Positions 12,731-24,112 of a stretch of DNA of 64,000 nt are shown here, one piece after another. Every line of letters begins with the position of its first letter. The stretch's first letter is position 1. The DNA comes from Moniliophthora roreri. Taxonomy: Eukaryota > Basidiomycota > Agaricomycetes > Agaricales > Marasmiaceae. The DNA is taken from NCBI GenBank assembly GCA_001466705.2, contig LATX02000180.1, positions 620,001 through 684,000 of the forward strand. Direction: 5' to 3'. Below the pieces are notes generated by a model, which did no database searches, was not told where the DNA came from, and saw only the letters and a program-made list of their open reading frames with translations. The translations under genes were made by a program, and so were the position numbers.

Positions 12731-13142
12731 ATAAACATGAACATATAAATAATTTCATCCTACTTTAATGAAAGATCTTACAAAAATACGAATAATGTTC
12801 CCGGGAAGAAGTGGTAAATCAGAGTATTAATTGGGCTATCAGGACTCGTTCGCCTAGGTATCGTGAGTCTCATGCCCACCGCCACTGGCTGTAAACCCTG
12901 TCTATCTGAACATAGCTCTTTTCGGACTCCGTTGAGTGTCGCTCGTGCATGATCCCTCCCCATGCAAACATATTGGTAGACATTCATTATTGGTCTTGGG
13001 TTCCAACATAACATTTATTTTCTTAATTTTAATTTTTTTGATATGGATTTATGTCAGACTACCAAATAGTGAAGCAGGAGCGGGCTGTGCCGCTCGCCGG
13101 CCTCGAACATTTATTAGCTGCTGCTCATTGGGGTCGATGCAC
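12731..13142. other. Intergenic without a gene
   Basis: No coding frame of note is seen. The stretch ends with a 20-bp sequence (13112-13131) that recurs at 13277-13296, and a 13-bp one (13131-13143) that recurs at 13307-13319, on the two sides of the inserted fragment described next. Confidence 0.5.
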
Positions 13143-13280
13143 GGATATTTACCGAGCAAAATAACCTGATTTAAATGCCACATTTCCTTCATTCTTCAGT
13201 TTTTCTGCGGAAGACATGAGAGATGAAAGTCAAAGTACTCTGGTCATGGAGAACGCGTAAAGAGTGAAGCCAAGTCTATT
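13143..13280 (+). repeat. 138-bp copied fragment of the DUF4470 gene (exon 1 and promoter)
   Basis: Positions 13143-13280 match 9227-9364 with one mismatch (g in the donor, a here) in 138 bases and in the same orientation. The donor stretch covers the end of intron 1, all of exon 1 with its start codon, and about 60 bases of promoter of the TPR-DUF4470 gene. Only this piece is present, so it cannot code for a protein. It lies 400 bp upstream of the NTO1 start codon. Confidence 0.95.
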
Positions 13281-13681
13281 AGCTGCTGCTCATTGGAGGA
13301 AAGGAAGGGTCGATGCACGTGGCTCTTCCCTTTGTTATCTGTCAGTGTCGCAAGTCCCGACTCGAGCAGATTTTCCTGATTCGAAGGCTTCATCTCCTTC
13401 GATCTTTCGCCTTTCTTTGCAAAGAACATGAGTCTACTTAATGAAACGGGTGATGACACGAAAATATCTGGAGGAACGGTCTGCGGTCTGCACAGTGCAC
13501 GTGCGCTTTGAGTCACTAGTTAGTCACCCCGGGCACCTTCCATTTTGGGCGCAGTCAATGTCACCTGCGAATCGCGACACCTTGGTCCAATTTCATGGCT
13601 TGAAAGCCGACCTTCTCTATCGACCTTGTCCAACAATCTCCGCGTGCTTCAAATCTGGTAACACTCAAGCGTAATCTCACA
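13281..13681. promoter_or_regulatory. Upstream region of the NTO1 gene
   Basis: This is the only non-coding sequence between the copied fragment and the NTO1 start, so it must hold most of the promoter. I see no clear TATA box. The first 40 bases repeat the sequence found on the left side of the copied fragment, with an extra purine stretch of about 11 bases. Confidence 0.35.
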
Positions 13682-16600
13682 ATGGCCCGTGGTCGTAGCC
13701 CGCAAGGACCTCAAGGACCAGCTCTACCAACAGTTTCGTTCGAAAAGGTTGAAGATGATACCTCAACCCCACCGTCAGGCGTACATGACCATCAAGCTCG
13801 GTCTTATGGGTGTGAGTAACGGGCAATATGTCAATTTGGCTGCTCTGACGCGTTACGTCTAGACAACGACTTTTCCGAGTTTCAGAGACCTACGCACTAT
13901 ATTCGACACATAGAACCCCTGGAAATGGATTTAGCAAGACAGGTCGAGTACGATATGGATGAGCAAGGTACGAGGTCGGAATTCAGAATGATAAATAGCG
14001 TTTAACAACCCCTTTAGATAAGGAGTGGCTGGATTCTCTGAATGCAGAAAGAAAGAAGGACCAAGTGGACAAAATCTCCTATGAGCTCTTTGAGATTGTC
14101 ATGGACCGTTTAGAGAAGGAATGGTTTGATTTGGTGCGTGTAGAGCATTCCACCCAGTCACCAAGTTCTGATTTTCCTGCTCAATTAGACAAAGAACATA
14201 CCGAAACCCGACTTTGCCATGCCGTCCGAAGACTCAACATGTGCTATCTGTGATGATTCCGAAGGAGAAAACAGTAATGCCATTGTGTTTTGCGATGGTT
14301 GCAATCTTGCTGTGCATCAAGGTGCGTGTGTTCTTACCACCCAATTCGAACGCAATAACATGGTCTCTCAGATTGCTATGGTGTACCCTACATTCCCGAA
14401 GGTCAATGGCTATGTCGCAAGTGTACTGTATCCCCTGAGAATCCCGTAGTGCGTAGTTCCTCAACTATCGTAAAATATTTTACATTGAACGCCTTCTAGT
14501 CCTGCGTGTTATGTCCGAACGAGGGTGGAGCCTTTAAGCAAACAGTTACTGGAGATTGGGTGCACCTTCTTTGCGCCATCTGGATCCCCGAAACGCGAGT
14601 GGCAAATGATGTTTTTATGGAGCCAGTGACCGGCGTGGATAAGATATCAAAACAGCGCTGGAAACTGGTGTGTAATCTTGCACTCCTCTCTGACACTCTA
14701 TGTTTTGACTGATATATCCTCGTAGAAATGCAGCGTTTGCGATATACGTGAAGGTGCATGTATACAATGTGCCAAAACATCTTGTTTCCTCGCCTTTCAC
14801 CCGACTTGTGCTCGGAAAGAGAAACTGCTTCTGCCCATGAAGAGCGCTCAAGGGGCAGAACCACTTGCTCTCACATGCTATTGTGAACGTCATTTACCGG
14901 TAGGTAGTTTCATTGGTTCCTGGCCCACCCTTTATATTATTTCGTCCCCAGAAAGAACAAGCAGATGCCCGTGAAAAGGCCTTAGCAAACGAGGATGCAT
15001 ATGATGAATACTCAAACAAATCAACGAAATCTGCTAGAGCGTACGCGAAATCGTACAAACCTGGTCCACCACTTATCCCAGCTATCATCGTGGATCGCAT
15101 ATCACAATACGTTGCCAAAGTCAGCGTTCGCAAGAAGATAGACTTTTTACATATGATGTGTCGCTACTGGAGCTTGAAACGCGAAGCACGACGAGGCGCC
15201 CCGCTGCTAAAGAGGCTTCATCTGGAACCTTGGACCGCCAGTACGAATGCGAAGTTACAAACCGAGGAGGACAGAACCCTTAAACTTGAGGTAAGTATCT
15301 TTTCTGTATTTTGTACAAGGCTGCTTCATGCTATCCCACAGCAATTGCGTCGGTTGCGCGAAGACCTCGAGAAAGCAAAGCAACTAGTGGACCTCATTCG
15401 GAAACGAGAGCTGAAGAAACGTCAGCAGGCGGAAGTCTTGCAGGATGTGCTCTCACAGTGTCTCTTTCCTCATGAACCTCCGTTACGCCTGGCGTTTGAG
15501 CGTATAATGAGGTGCGTTTAGTCTTTTCGACTATCATAATGGGATCTGAATCAACTTTCGAAGCTTTGATCGTAATGACTACTTCAAGAACCCAGTTAAT
15601 AAAGCCGAGGTGCCGGACTACTTTGACGTCGTGAAGAAACCAATGTGCTGGACTGTAATCGACGGCAAATTAGACAGACATCAGTATTGGGACGTGGAAG
15701 AGTTCAAGGTATGGTATTCATATTTGCTTATGTTCATACCAGCTAAGGATTCTTCTAGAGTGACGTCCAATTGGTCACCGACAATGCCCTCCTGTACAAT
15801 AAAGCAGGAACGCCATATCACAAGGCTGCGCTTCGTATTCAATCATCTTCCCAGCCGATACTTCTGGAATTGGACAGCCTAGCCTTCAAACATTTCGATG
15901 TACCTTTGAACGGCGAACATGTCGATGTCAATGGAACCTCGAAGGCTGTGGAGCCTAAGGACGAAGCGTTTACCCCCAATCTTAGCGACCTCCAATCTCT
16001 GCCTTCCATCGGTGATTTGGAACCGCCCTTGAATCTCCTTGAGCTCATTTGCTCCCCCAATGAAATCAAAGACGATCTCAACTTTATACTTGAGGACGAT
16101 CCCATCGAATCCCTGTTCAAATTTGAACTCGAACGAGAGAAACCTCCACCTCCACCACCCCCACCCAAACCTCGCAAAGCATCCAAAGCCAAGCACGATC
16201 GTTCCGAATACAACGCGAGACGAAGGGAACAGAGGGCTGCAGCGAAGGCCGAGAGGGAGGCTGCTGCCAGAGCTGCTGCTGAGTTGGAAGGAGAGGGCCA
16301 ACGAACTATGCATACCACTACCGTCGAAACATCGCAGGCTTTCGTCGACGAACAAACGCCCTCTACTTCATCTATCGTTGCTTCCAGGACATCGAGACCC
16401 AAACCCGAACCCCTTCCTTCTCATCCCGAACTACTGGATAGCGTTGACAATAAAGGGTCCTTCAAGTATTTCCACGCAGGTTGGATCTTGCCTGCCGATA
16501 CGCGAAGAGGCGGTCGTGCACCACCAACCATTGGTTTTCCTCCTCCCAAGAAAAGGGCAAGGACAGGAACAAGCGAACGAGCGGCGTCTGCACTCTCCAT

Positions 16601-17797
16601 GTTCAGCACTGCAGAGGACGAAAACCAGACTTTGCGGTCTGGTAGTCAAGGCGTAGATCAAGCGCCGAACATGGAGATCGGTCCGTCGGGAGCAGCACAG
16701 CCGGAAGAACCGCCCCAGCCAATGGAGATTGATCAAACAATGGGCATACCAGCCGAACCGGCGCCGTCGGTGGATCCGACTGTAATCCCACCAGGACACA
16801 TCATTCACAATCCAGATGGCACAATTATCATTGAAGAGCTCGATACCCCTGCCATCAGGAGAGAGAAGAATAACCGAAGGAAGGCAGAGAGGGCAAGACT
16901 ATTGGCCGAAGCAGAATTCGAACCTAGTCCACCGAGTGAAGCAGGAAGTGAAGCCGACAAGGATGCGCCACAGGAGCGGCCCCGAAGAGAACGAAAGCAG
17001 ACGGCGAAAGCGAAGGAATCCACGTCCTATGGTCGTGGGCGCAAATCGGTTTACATTCCTATTGCACCCATTACTTCAACACCTTCGGAACCCGGGCTCG
17101 TGGAACTCAACGGAGGTAAGACTTTGGAGTCTGGAACGCTCGGTATGTCCATATTTACTGTGCCTCCGAGAGTGCAGAAGCTGATGAACCTGTCTCTCTA
17201 ACAGTGTGGGCCAAGTCCAGTAAGTATCAGCATACATACCTTGAGATATATCTTTACTCAGACTTGCCAGGTACTTTCCCTTGGTGGCCAGCTGTTGTTT
17301 TTGAAGAGAACGATCTAGAAGTTCCCATCAACATCAAAGTATTGCAGGCGAATGAGATCAAAAGGTTGAAGGACCATACTGTCACCATTATACGGTTCTT
17401 TGACAAAACAAATTCTTGGTATGGAATTTCTGTTACTAGCTACTGCACTTTACTGATCTTAATTCTTGAAAGGCAATGTGTGGCACACGATAAGCTGCGG
17501 ATGCTTGGTGAAGATAAGGGTTCGTATAGCATATTCAGCCTCGCTCTGCAAACCCACTCATGATATCACAGCGCTTGACGAGGACTTACTGGCCCCGAAT
17601 TCTCGTAAGCAGCATTGGAAGACTTCTAAAATGCGGGGGGATTGTCGAGATGCATATAGGTCTGTCCTTAATGGCACCACTTTAAGTGATTCATAGACTA
17701 ATTTTGACATAGGCGAGCCATAGCGGAGATGCAAACGGCAGAAGGTGACGGAGCGGAACAGGATGCGAATGAAAACAAGAACGAAGATGAGGGTTGA
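13682..17797 (+). CDS. NTO1: NTO1/BRPF-type histone acetyltransferase complex subunit (PHD, extended PHD, bromodomain, PWWP)
   Basis: Sixteen exons (13682-13811, 13863-13967, 14018-14133, 14189-14321, 14372-14448, 14500-14667, 14726-14899, 14952-15290, 15342-15511, 15564-15708, 15759-17142, 17205-17219, 17262-17418, 17473-17519, 17572-17659, 17713-17797) give 1110 residues with every phase consistent. In order: an Enhancer-of-polycomb-like stretch ([12 protein letters not shown]) near 50-120; a C4HC3 PHD finger ([21 protein letters not shown], about 135-181); an extended PHD from [12 protein letters not shown] (189) to CYCERHLP (301); a basic coiled coil; a bromodomain (about 455-550) with the acetyl-lysine Asn in ALLYN; a long acidic, Pro-rich linker; and a C-terminal PWWP domain (FPWWPAVVF near 990). 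This is the BRPF/Nto1 layout: the scaffold that brings a MYST acetyltransferase to H3 tails and methylated H3K36 nucleosomes. Exon 12 is only 15 nt. Confidence 0.95.
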
Positions 17798-17923
17798 GTG
17801 ACTGGCCGTCTGATATCTTTACTTGTATCTGCACCATTTGAAGATTCTCAGACTGAGGTTTTGATTGTACAATGTAAATCTGATGTATTTTTATGGTAAT
17901 TTGATATTACAAGTAATGCTCAG

Positions 17924-19179
17924 TTACCTCCAGTACCCAAAGGCTTGGCCAATACTATGGTCAATGAGTTTGAATGCTGGCTCATTCTCTTCCTGTTTGA
18001 AGGAATCTGCTGGATGCACCCATATCTCTCTACCAACAATACCAATTGCCTTGCCATTATCCTTGTTGCTCCCAAGTAGGGACTGGACCATTATCAGCAT
18101 TACAATGCCTTAAAATTGATTCAAACTCACTATGTATTGCTCAATGATGAGCTCCATTGGTGTCAATAGTCCTTGTTCTCGAAAAGGGACAAAGAAATCA
18201 TCTGGGGCAATCTACCAAGCTGATAATCAGGCTTGGTTCAGAAGTGATTCAAGTGGGTAGAGAGAACCTTTGTTACAGTTGCATTTGGGCAAACTGTCAT
18301 GGGTGTCAATTATTCAATATAATCAGGTAAAAGACCAATGTAGTACATACTACAGTTGATTGTAATGTTCTTGTCTTGGTAAAAGTTGGAGGTGGAGCAC
18401 ATGAAGTGGACAATGCCAGCCTTAGAAATACTGTACAATGGCATTGTGGCACTAGAGTAGAAGCCATAAATTGAAGCAGTAAGGATTACCTTCCCCTGGA
18501 AACCATGTCAGTTAAGGTTTTGATGCTGGAAAACTTGTAATGCAAGGGCAGCAGTATACAACTGCCCAACAAGGTTGACATCAAGAGTTTTTAGGTTTGG
18601 TTTGGTTGTTGATTCTGATGAAGTATGAGATGCACTGTCAAATCCAGGAAGCCACAATTCCGGCATTTGCAAAGACTAGAACAAAGTAGTGGCCATGAGT
18701 GACAAGAACAAAATAGAAAGCTACAAAAGTGTAGGGGTGACATACAGTAGTCAATATGTCCAAACATCTGCTTTCCTAATTCATAATGCAGCAAATTGCT
18801 CTTCCCAGGAGGTTGTATCCATTTTAGAGGCAATAGCAATGCTGACAAAAGATAGATGCATGATAGTGATGAACCTTGATGAGTTGGTCCTAAAGCACCT
18901 ACATCTGACTGGCTTCAGAATTTAGGTTGGAGGCCAGCTCCTCCAAGGCTGGTTCATCAATATCACTCAAAATCAGTCAAACACTAATTCTTCCTTAGAC
19001 AGATATCCATTTGAAAAAGTGAATGATTCCTTACCCTTTTCCAGCAAGTTCCTTAGCAAGTGACAGGCTGATACCTATTGGACCATGAGTATATGATAGA
19101 TAAGAAAGAGTAGATACTTGCCAGAAGCTGCTCCAGTAATGAAGGCCACATCACTATTAATATCAACTGGATGGTCCAT
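17924..19179 (-). pseudogene. Short-chain dehydrogenase/reductase pseudogene
   Basis: The minus strand holds a broken SDR. Its start (19179) is followed by DINSDVAFITGAASG, then a GC-AG intron, then ISLSLAKELAGKG, the cofactor-binding TGxxxGxG region with the last Gly replaced by Ser. Further pieces read LSDIDEPALEELASNLNS-like, FANAGIV, TLDVNLVGQLYTAAL and, for the catalytic part, ASIYGFYSSATMPLYSISKAG, in which Tyr and Lys are in the normal YxxxK spacing. Defects are a TGA inside the HQNLN..HGFQGK stretch just before the catalytic part, a stop and frame change around NAGIV, and a TGA after EEQFAAL. The layout is closest to 15-hydroxyprostaglandin-dehydrogenase-like SDRs of mushrooms, which use NAD(P) on small alcohols. 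The C-terminus FGYWR ends at 17924. Confidence 0.7.
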
Positions 19180-19242
19180 TTCAAGAGGGGCAGAAGCAAT
19201 GATCCTTGGGGATTTAACTGAAAGAAGATTCTTGTTCACAAG

Positions 19243-19599
19243 TAGGACTGCCAACAGCTCAGCTCAGCTCACTCCTGGCTTGCTTGCGGAGCACTGATCC
19301 AGCTCTGGCTCTGGAGCCATTTGTAGGCGAGTGGCTCCACTCTGGTGGCTCTCTGCTTTTTCAATGCAAAAAAATTACCCACAATATTGCTGTATGCATC
19401 TAGAAAGCATTGTTCAGCCTTGAGGTAAAAAAGGAAACTAAATGGGACATCATGGGGACAGTCACTGTCAATTGCCAGTGTAGACCCGGGAGCCACTTAC
19501 CCCTAACAGCTCTGTTAGCCATTATGGGCAAGCGGCTCCACACGGCTCGGCTCTGGAGCCGCTGGAGCCGGCGAGCGAGCCGAGCCGTTGGCACCCCTA
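19243..19599. mobile_element. hAT-type MITE, 357 bp
   Basis: The left end is TAGGACTGCCAACAGCTC and the right end, read on the other strand, TAGGGGTGCCAACGGCTC; the inverted ends differ at three of 18 bases. The element is flanked by TTCACAAG (19235-19242) and TTCACGAG (19600-19607), an 8-bp target duplication with one mismatch. It has no coding capacity. Both ends are dense in GGCTC/GAGCC repeats. It sits 63 bp upstream of the dead SDR start codon, in what would be its promoter. Confidence 0.85.
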
Positions 19600-19607
19600 T
19601 TCACGAG

Positions 19608-21880
19608 ACATTCATTCCCACCAAATCTAAACATTTGCTTACACCAGCTCCCCAGTCAAAGTTTGGGCAGAGACCTGAATCACTGGTTCTGTTACCCTGA
19701 TCTGTGAGTTTGGGGCCCCCATGCAAAATTAGTAAGAGGGAATGGTCACCTCTGATATTCCACATTGAAGCCGGATTTCAAACAAAGACAATAGCCGAGT
19801 CTTACACATTGCCTGATATCAATTGTATAGGCACAGTTTAAAGCCATAAGTCGTTGACGTCAATCTAATGAAATCCATAGTTGACAATTGATTGATTCTT
19901 ATCAGAATTCAAACATCATGTCCCGTGAACAATAACTGGAGGTATTATAGATCTTGTAACTGCGTCAATAGACAATCACAACACAACAGAAGGTGAGCCC
20001 TTGGTGACAAGAATGATCATAATATACACGTCAATGATTGAGGAACAGTTCCTTGCAAACGTAAATTACCCTAATCACAAGATAGCACAGAATCAGGCCA
20101 GTTGGCTGATTATGAACATATCAATAGAAGTGGGAACATATTCAACTAGGATATCAGGCCCCAAGCACTGCTGACACACCGAAAGAAGTATTCACTATCC
20201 AGGCCGCAGGACAGGGTCTTCGTGGACATAATCTAGTCCTCAAACAATAAACTGCGATAAGAAAAAGGGAGAAGACTACTTGACCAAGCGCAACCAATTG
20301 TCGGAGAGAGCGCGTAGAAATCGGTACACGGAAAAGGTGCTTCAAGTTCCGAGACCACAGAACAAAGGTAAGTTGGAACAGTAGGTCTATATCTTATATA
20401 ACTTTGTGGTGAGATTTAAACTTGGTATTGAGCAGTCGAGCTACTTACTAGTTTTGCGCCACAGCACGCTTGGCTCCTGTCGATGGTCCGGCTTCAATGA
20501 GGTAAGCATGCTTTCAATCAAGTGTCCAACATCTGAGGTCGTCGGGCCCCTGTTGTAGGAAGAGCATTGAGCTAATTGTCATATTGACTTGAACTACACT
20601 GTCATGATCCTATCCAGCCCAACAAGAACCTGTCATACCGAAGCGAAACAAAATCCTTCCAAGCCTTCCAAACCTGATCCCGTAGAGTTCTGCTCAAGTA
20701 TTGATTGCGTTGGAGGTGACCGGTTACGGATTGAGTGTTATCGGGCAACCGTATCACTTTGACACGCGCGAACGTCAGGGAAGCTAAGGCTGGAAAAGGG
20801 TAACCGAGGGAAATGGATGAAGTTTTGAATCCTAGCAAGCTTTACAGTATCCAGTGTGCAGTTGAGTTGAAGCTGATTCCTTGACGCCCGAGCAGAATAT
20901 TCCATGAAATTTCAGTTCGGAAAATACGACAATGATCATTGGACTACTCACTATAGAGATCGAGGATGTCATATTCAACTTCCGAGGATAGTAGTGAATT
21001 TTGGAGTCTCTTTCTTGAACCGCCAGAAATACTACTTGTGCAGGGAGAAACGCTGAGTAATAGATTTAAGAAGGTGGTGGAAGATGGTGAAGATACAAAT
21101 GCTGATGTCAGCACGCTGCTCAGGCTGTTCAATTGGCCGCGACCAAGCGCTCGTGCCACTTTTCCGACGTCCGGACTACGGGTGGTCTCTCACATCCTTT
21201 CTCAAGGACTTTTCTTGCGGCTGGACTGCGGTGATTGGATTCCAATTTTTTAATCTAAGCCACAAACGTCATGGAATCGGATGTCTATGTCAATCTGCCT
21301 TCAAGGGGCCTCCCAGAAAAAGTTCGACTTGGGGCATCATTATTATCTGAGCCATGCCATGTTCAAAACGCATGCTTGTTCACGTGGATTCATATCTTTG
21401 ACGACAATCAGCGCCGTGACTCATCTAACCTAACTGTTGGCAACATTGGCAGCGGTAAAGAAGCATCAAGATCTCGAAACTGAATTCGGGCCACAGACGA
21501 TATGTATTTTACTCTCCAAGTAGAGCAACCGCAAAAACCAATTTGGGCGAAACCGGTGGTCTGAGTCTCCAGGATCTACCTCCAACGGGACTACTCAGCT
21601 TTTGACTCGGTTGAACAACCATATGATCCGAAAGTCACGAACATCGATTAGTAGTCGCAAATGCGGGACCGCGATAGTGGACTTATTTATTGACCAGATA
21701 TGTGGCTGTCTTCGTGGAATTTTCTACTCGACTGGAGCACCTTTTCCTGGTAACGCCCTGCTCTCAGAGAGGCGTCGGTGGCGCAATTTCAAGTCTTTCA
21801 AATAAGGCATTTGTTCTAGACCTAGTACTTCGATAACCCACCAATCCTTCGACGTCCATCCGAGCCCCACAAGTAACATC
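19608..21880. other. Gene-poor stretch, nothing assigned
   Basis: Open frames stay below 100 codons. The longest on +, 20966-21253, begins with an acidic Ser-rich stretch but has no family I recognise and no clear continuation. A short frame at 21271-21483 may belong to the same decayed gene. No RNA gene is seen. Confidence 0.45.
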
Positions 21881-22820
21881 ATGGAAACGGAATTGAATGT
21901 GACAGTGCGGGTCTTCTGTCCTGCCGATTTCGAGGACGTGAAGACGCTCTTCTCGTGAGTCGAGGAATTTTTAGTTTGTGTGCTCCAGATCCTGACGGTC
22001 TTCGCCTCCTAGGATAGGCATTGTTGGATGTATGTCTCTGCCACCTCTGTTCATTGCCTACCCTTTTGCTCATGCTCAATCTAGCCGGCAGTCCTGGTCG
22101 TTCGACTTTCTTCCTGAGCTACACGCACATTTATTCAATTATCGCGTATCTCTCACTCACTTTCGGCCTCCGTTGCATATTGTATGGCTCATCTACGGGG
22201 CATTATGCGGGAATGATGGTGATAGGCCTAGCCGTCGCCTACCTACTGTGGATTTATGCAGAGATACATCAATTCTATGAAGGTTATCGTCTTGCCAGCC
22301 TAGCAGGTGATCTTAGGGATATCCCGGGCTATTACCGACTCCAGCGCTCGGTGACTGGTGAATACATACCTGTATCAGCCAGCTGCTTTTGGGTGGCAGA
22401 GGTCCCCTCCCCTCAATCAGGTGGGGGCAGAAAAGTCGTTGGTTGCGTGGCACTAGGTATCAACACTTTATTTTAAGCATGTGAACTATTTGACCGACAA
22501 TTGTGTCAGACAGTTCACCGGAGGACGCTGCCTCAGCGGAGCTTCGAAGACTCTCTGTATTGCCGGGATTTCGTCGTCGAGGGGTTGGCAGTTTGATGTT
22601 GCGGACCCTTCTGTCACACGCAAGCCAGCTTCACCTCCGCAATGTTCGTGTGACTACCACCAATTTCCAGATGAATGCAGTTCGTCTATATGCTAGGCAT
22701 GGATGGATTGCTCAGCCGATGAAACCTATTCGCATAATTGGCATACTGACATTTGGACATGTTGAGATGGAACTTTGCTTAGGGCTGCATGACCAGAGTC
22801 AACTCGAACAAAATGCTTGA
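21881..22820 (+). CDS. GNAT-family N-acetyltransferase with N-terminal hydrophobic segment
   Basis: Four exons (21881-21954, 22013-22029, 22085-22456, 22510-22820) give 257 residues with consistent phases; exon 2 is only 17 nt. The C-terminal half carries the acetyl-CoA binding motif A of GNAT enzymes: ELRRLSVLPGFRRRGVGS, with the R-x-x-G-x-G/A core, followed by the usual motif B ending NAVRLYARHGW. Residues about 40-90 are strongly hydrophobic (two likely membrane spans), as in NAT8-like acetyltransferases of the endoplasmic reticulum, which acetylate amino groups of small molecules or of lumenal proteins. The substrate cannot be told from the sequence. No partner genes are next to it. Confidence 0.8.
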
Positions 22821-24112
22821 GGACTTGGTCTTCCTATTTCAATAACACATAATCTCTACTTGTAATCAGCTTGTTTATCTAAGACCGTTAATACTGGAGG
22901 TGAAGGCGACGAAGTAGCTCAGTCTAATTTTCGGGAAGTATCATGAACGCAAAAGCCCAGCCGAATGCTCCGTTCCATTCTGAGATACAATATTATGCCT
23001 ATGCGCAGCCTTTGATTATTTCATGGCCGCGAGGTACATCATAACACCGTTCGGCTTGATAATGCCTCGACATACAATTCAAATCTCCATTATACTGTTT
23101 GGGCGGGTATGCTCATAGGAGTAAGCAATTCGCCCGTCAAGTAAGGATAAAGGTGGGGACCGTGGGGTCTTCGGTGTTGGCGCAGATCTTTCTGACCAAC
23201 CGGGAAAGGGTAGAATCAATCTGATATGTGGACAAAGGCGTTACTGTGTTGATATCGACTATACAAAGGTAGCCGTCCAGTGCCCTATGGTAGAACCACT
23301 ATCCTGATCCGAGATATTTTTGCCTCGAGAATTACGATCTCCACGACGACGATGCATTTAGCCAAGCCTGCATCACGGAGAGATTGTGTTGTAAGTATTC
23401 GATTCAGCGGCGGAGTGACGGAAGCCCTTGAGAATTTGGACTATTTGGATAATATCCGATAGAGTCGAGCCGAATGCTTGTGTAGTATTGTCCAGTAGTG
23501 TCATACTCCGTATACACCAACCAAAGAGTGGTCTCGCGTAAAGGCAGGGGCGCCCTAGAAGAAGCCTCGGGCATTTGGCTAATCTGACACAGCGAGCATG
23601 TCACTGAAGACAAACAGTGCTGCAGAGTTCCTGGGGCCAGGCATCGATCTGATCGTAACAGGGAAAGGAAGAGGATTCAGCCGGTATGCCCCACCAAAAT
23701 TACGAGTTCCCTCCAGTAAGACTTTCACCGGGTTTACTTGTGCCAAAACCGAAGGCGTCGACCCTCGGATTACTTGTCCTAAACAGAATGGAGGTTCTCC
23801 AGTAGGACCCAGCAGGACGTACTTGATTATTCATTTGCAGAAGAGAAAACTGCGCCCGCTGTTGGAGCGTCGACAGATATCTGGAATTTGCAAGCCGATC
23901 TCTTCTTGTTTCATCCAAGTGCTTCCGCGATACTCAAGAAGTTTGACAGAGGGTGCTATTAATATGAGTGCGGCTAGGAACTGAGGACGACGAAAATATG
24001 GCGACTCCGAGGGCAAAAAGGCTAAGTAACGGCAAGCGGTGCGGCAGGGCGGGGATGTGTTTTGCTTACTCAGCCAAAGTCTTGGTCTCTGGACTTTTTT
24101 TCACTCGCATCG
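22821..24112. other. Intergenic without a supported gene
   Basis: Several open frames of 60-130 codons occur, the longest on + at 23598-23984, rich in Arg, Ser and Pro. None shows a domain, and the frames on the two strands overlap each other. The last 100 bases are the 5' region of the RNA-binding protein gene. Confidence 0.4.

Noticed and set aside
15839..16402. Long open frames on the minus strand opposite NTO1 exon 11 (187 and 158 codons)
   Set aside because: They are shadows of the repetitive, Pro/Glu/Ala-rich coding strand, show no domain, and lie inside a well-supported gene.
22905..22960. tRNA-like word GTAGCTCAGTC
   Set aside because: No acceptor stem, anticodon arm or T-loop can be placed around it. 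I found no tRNA or rRNA gene in the window.
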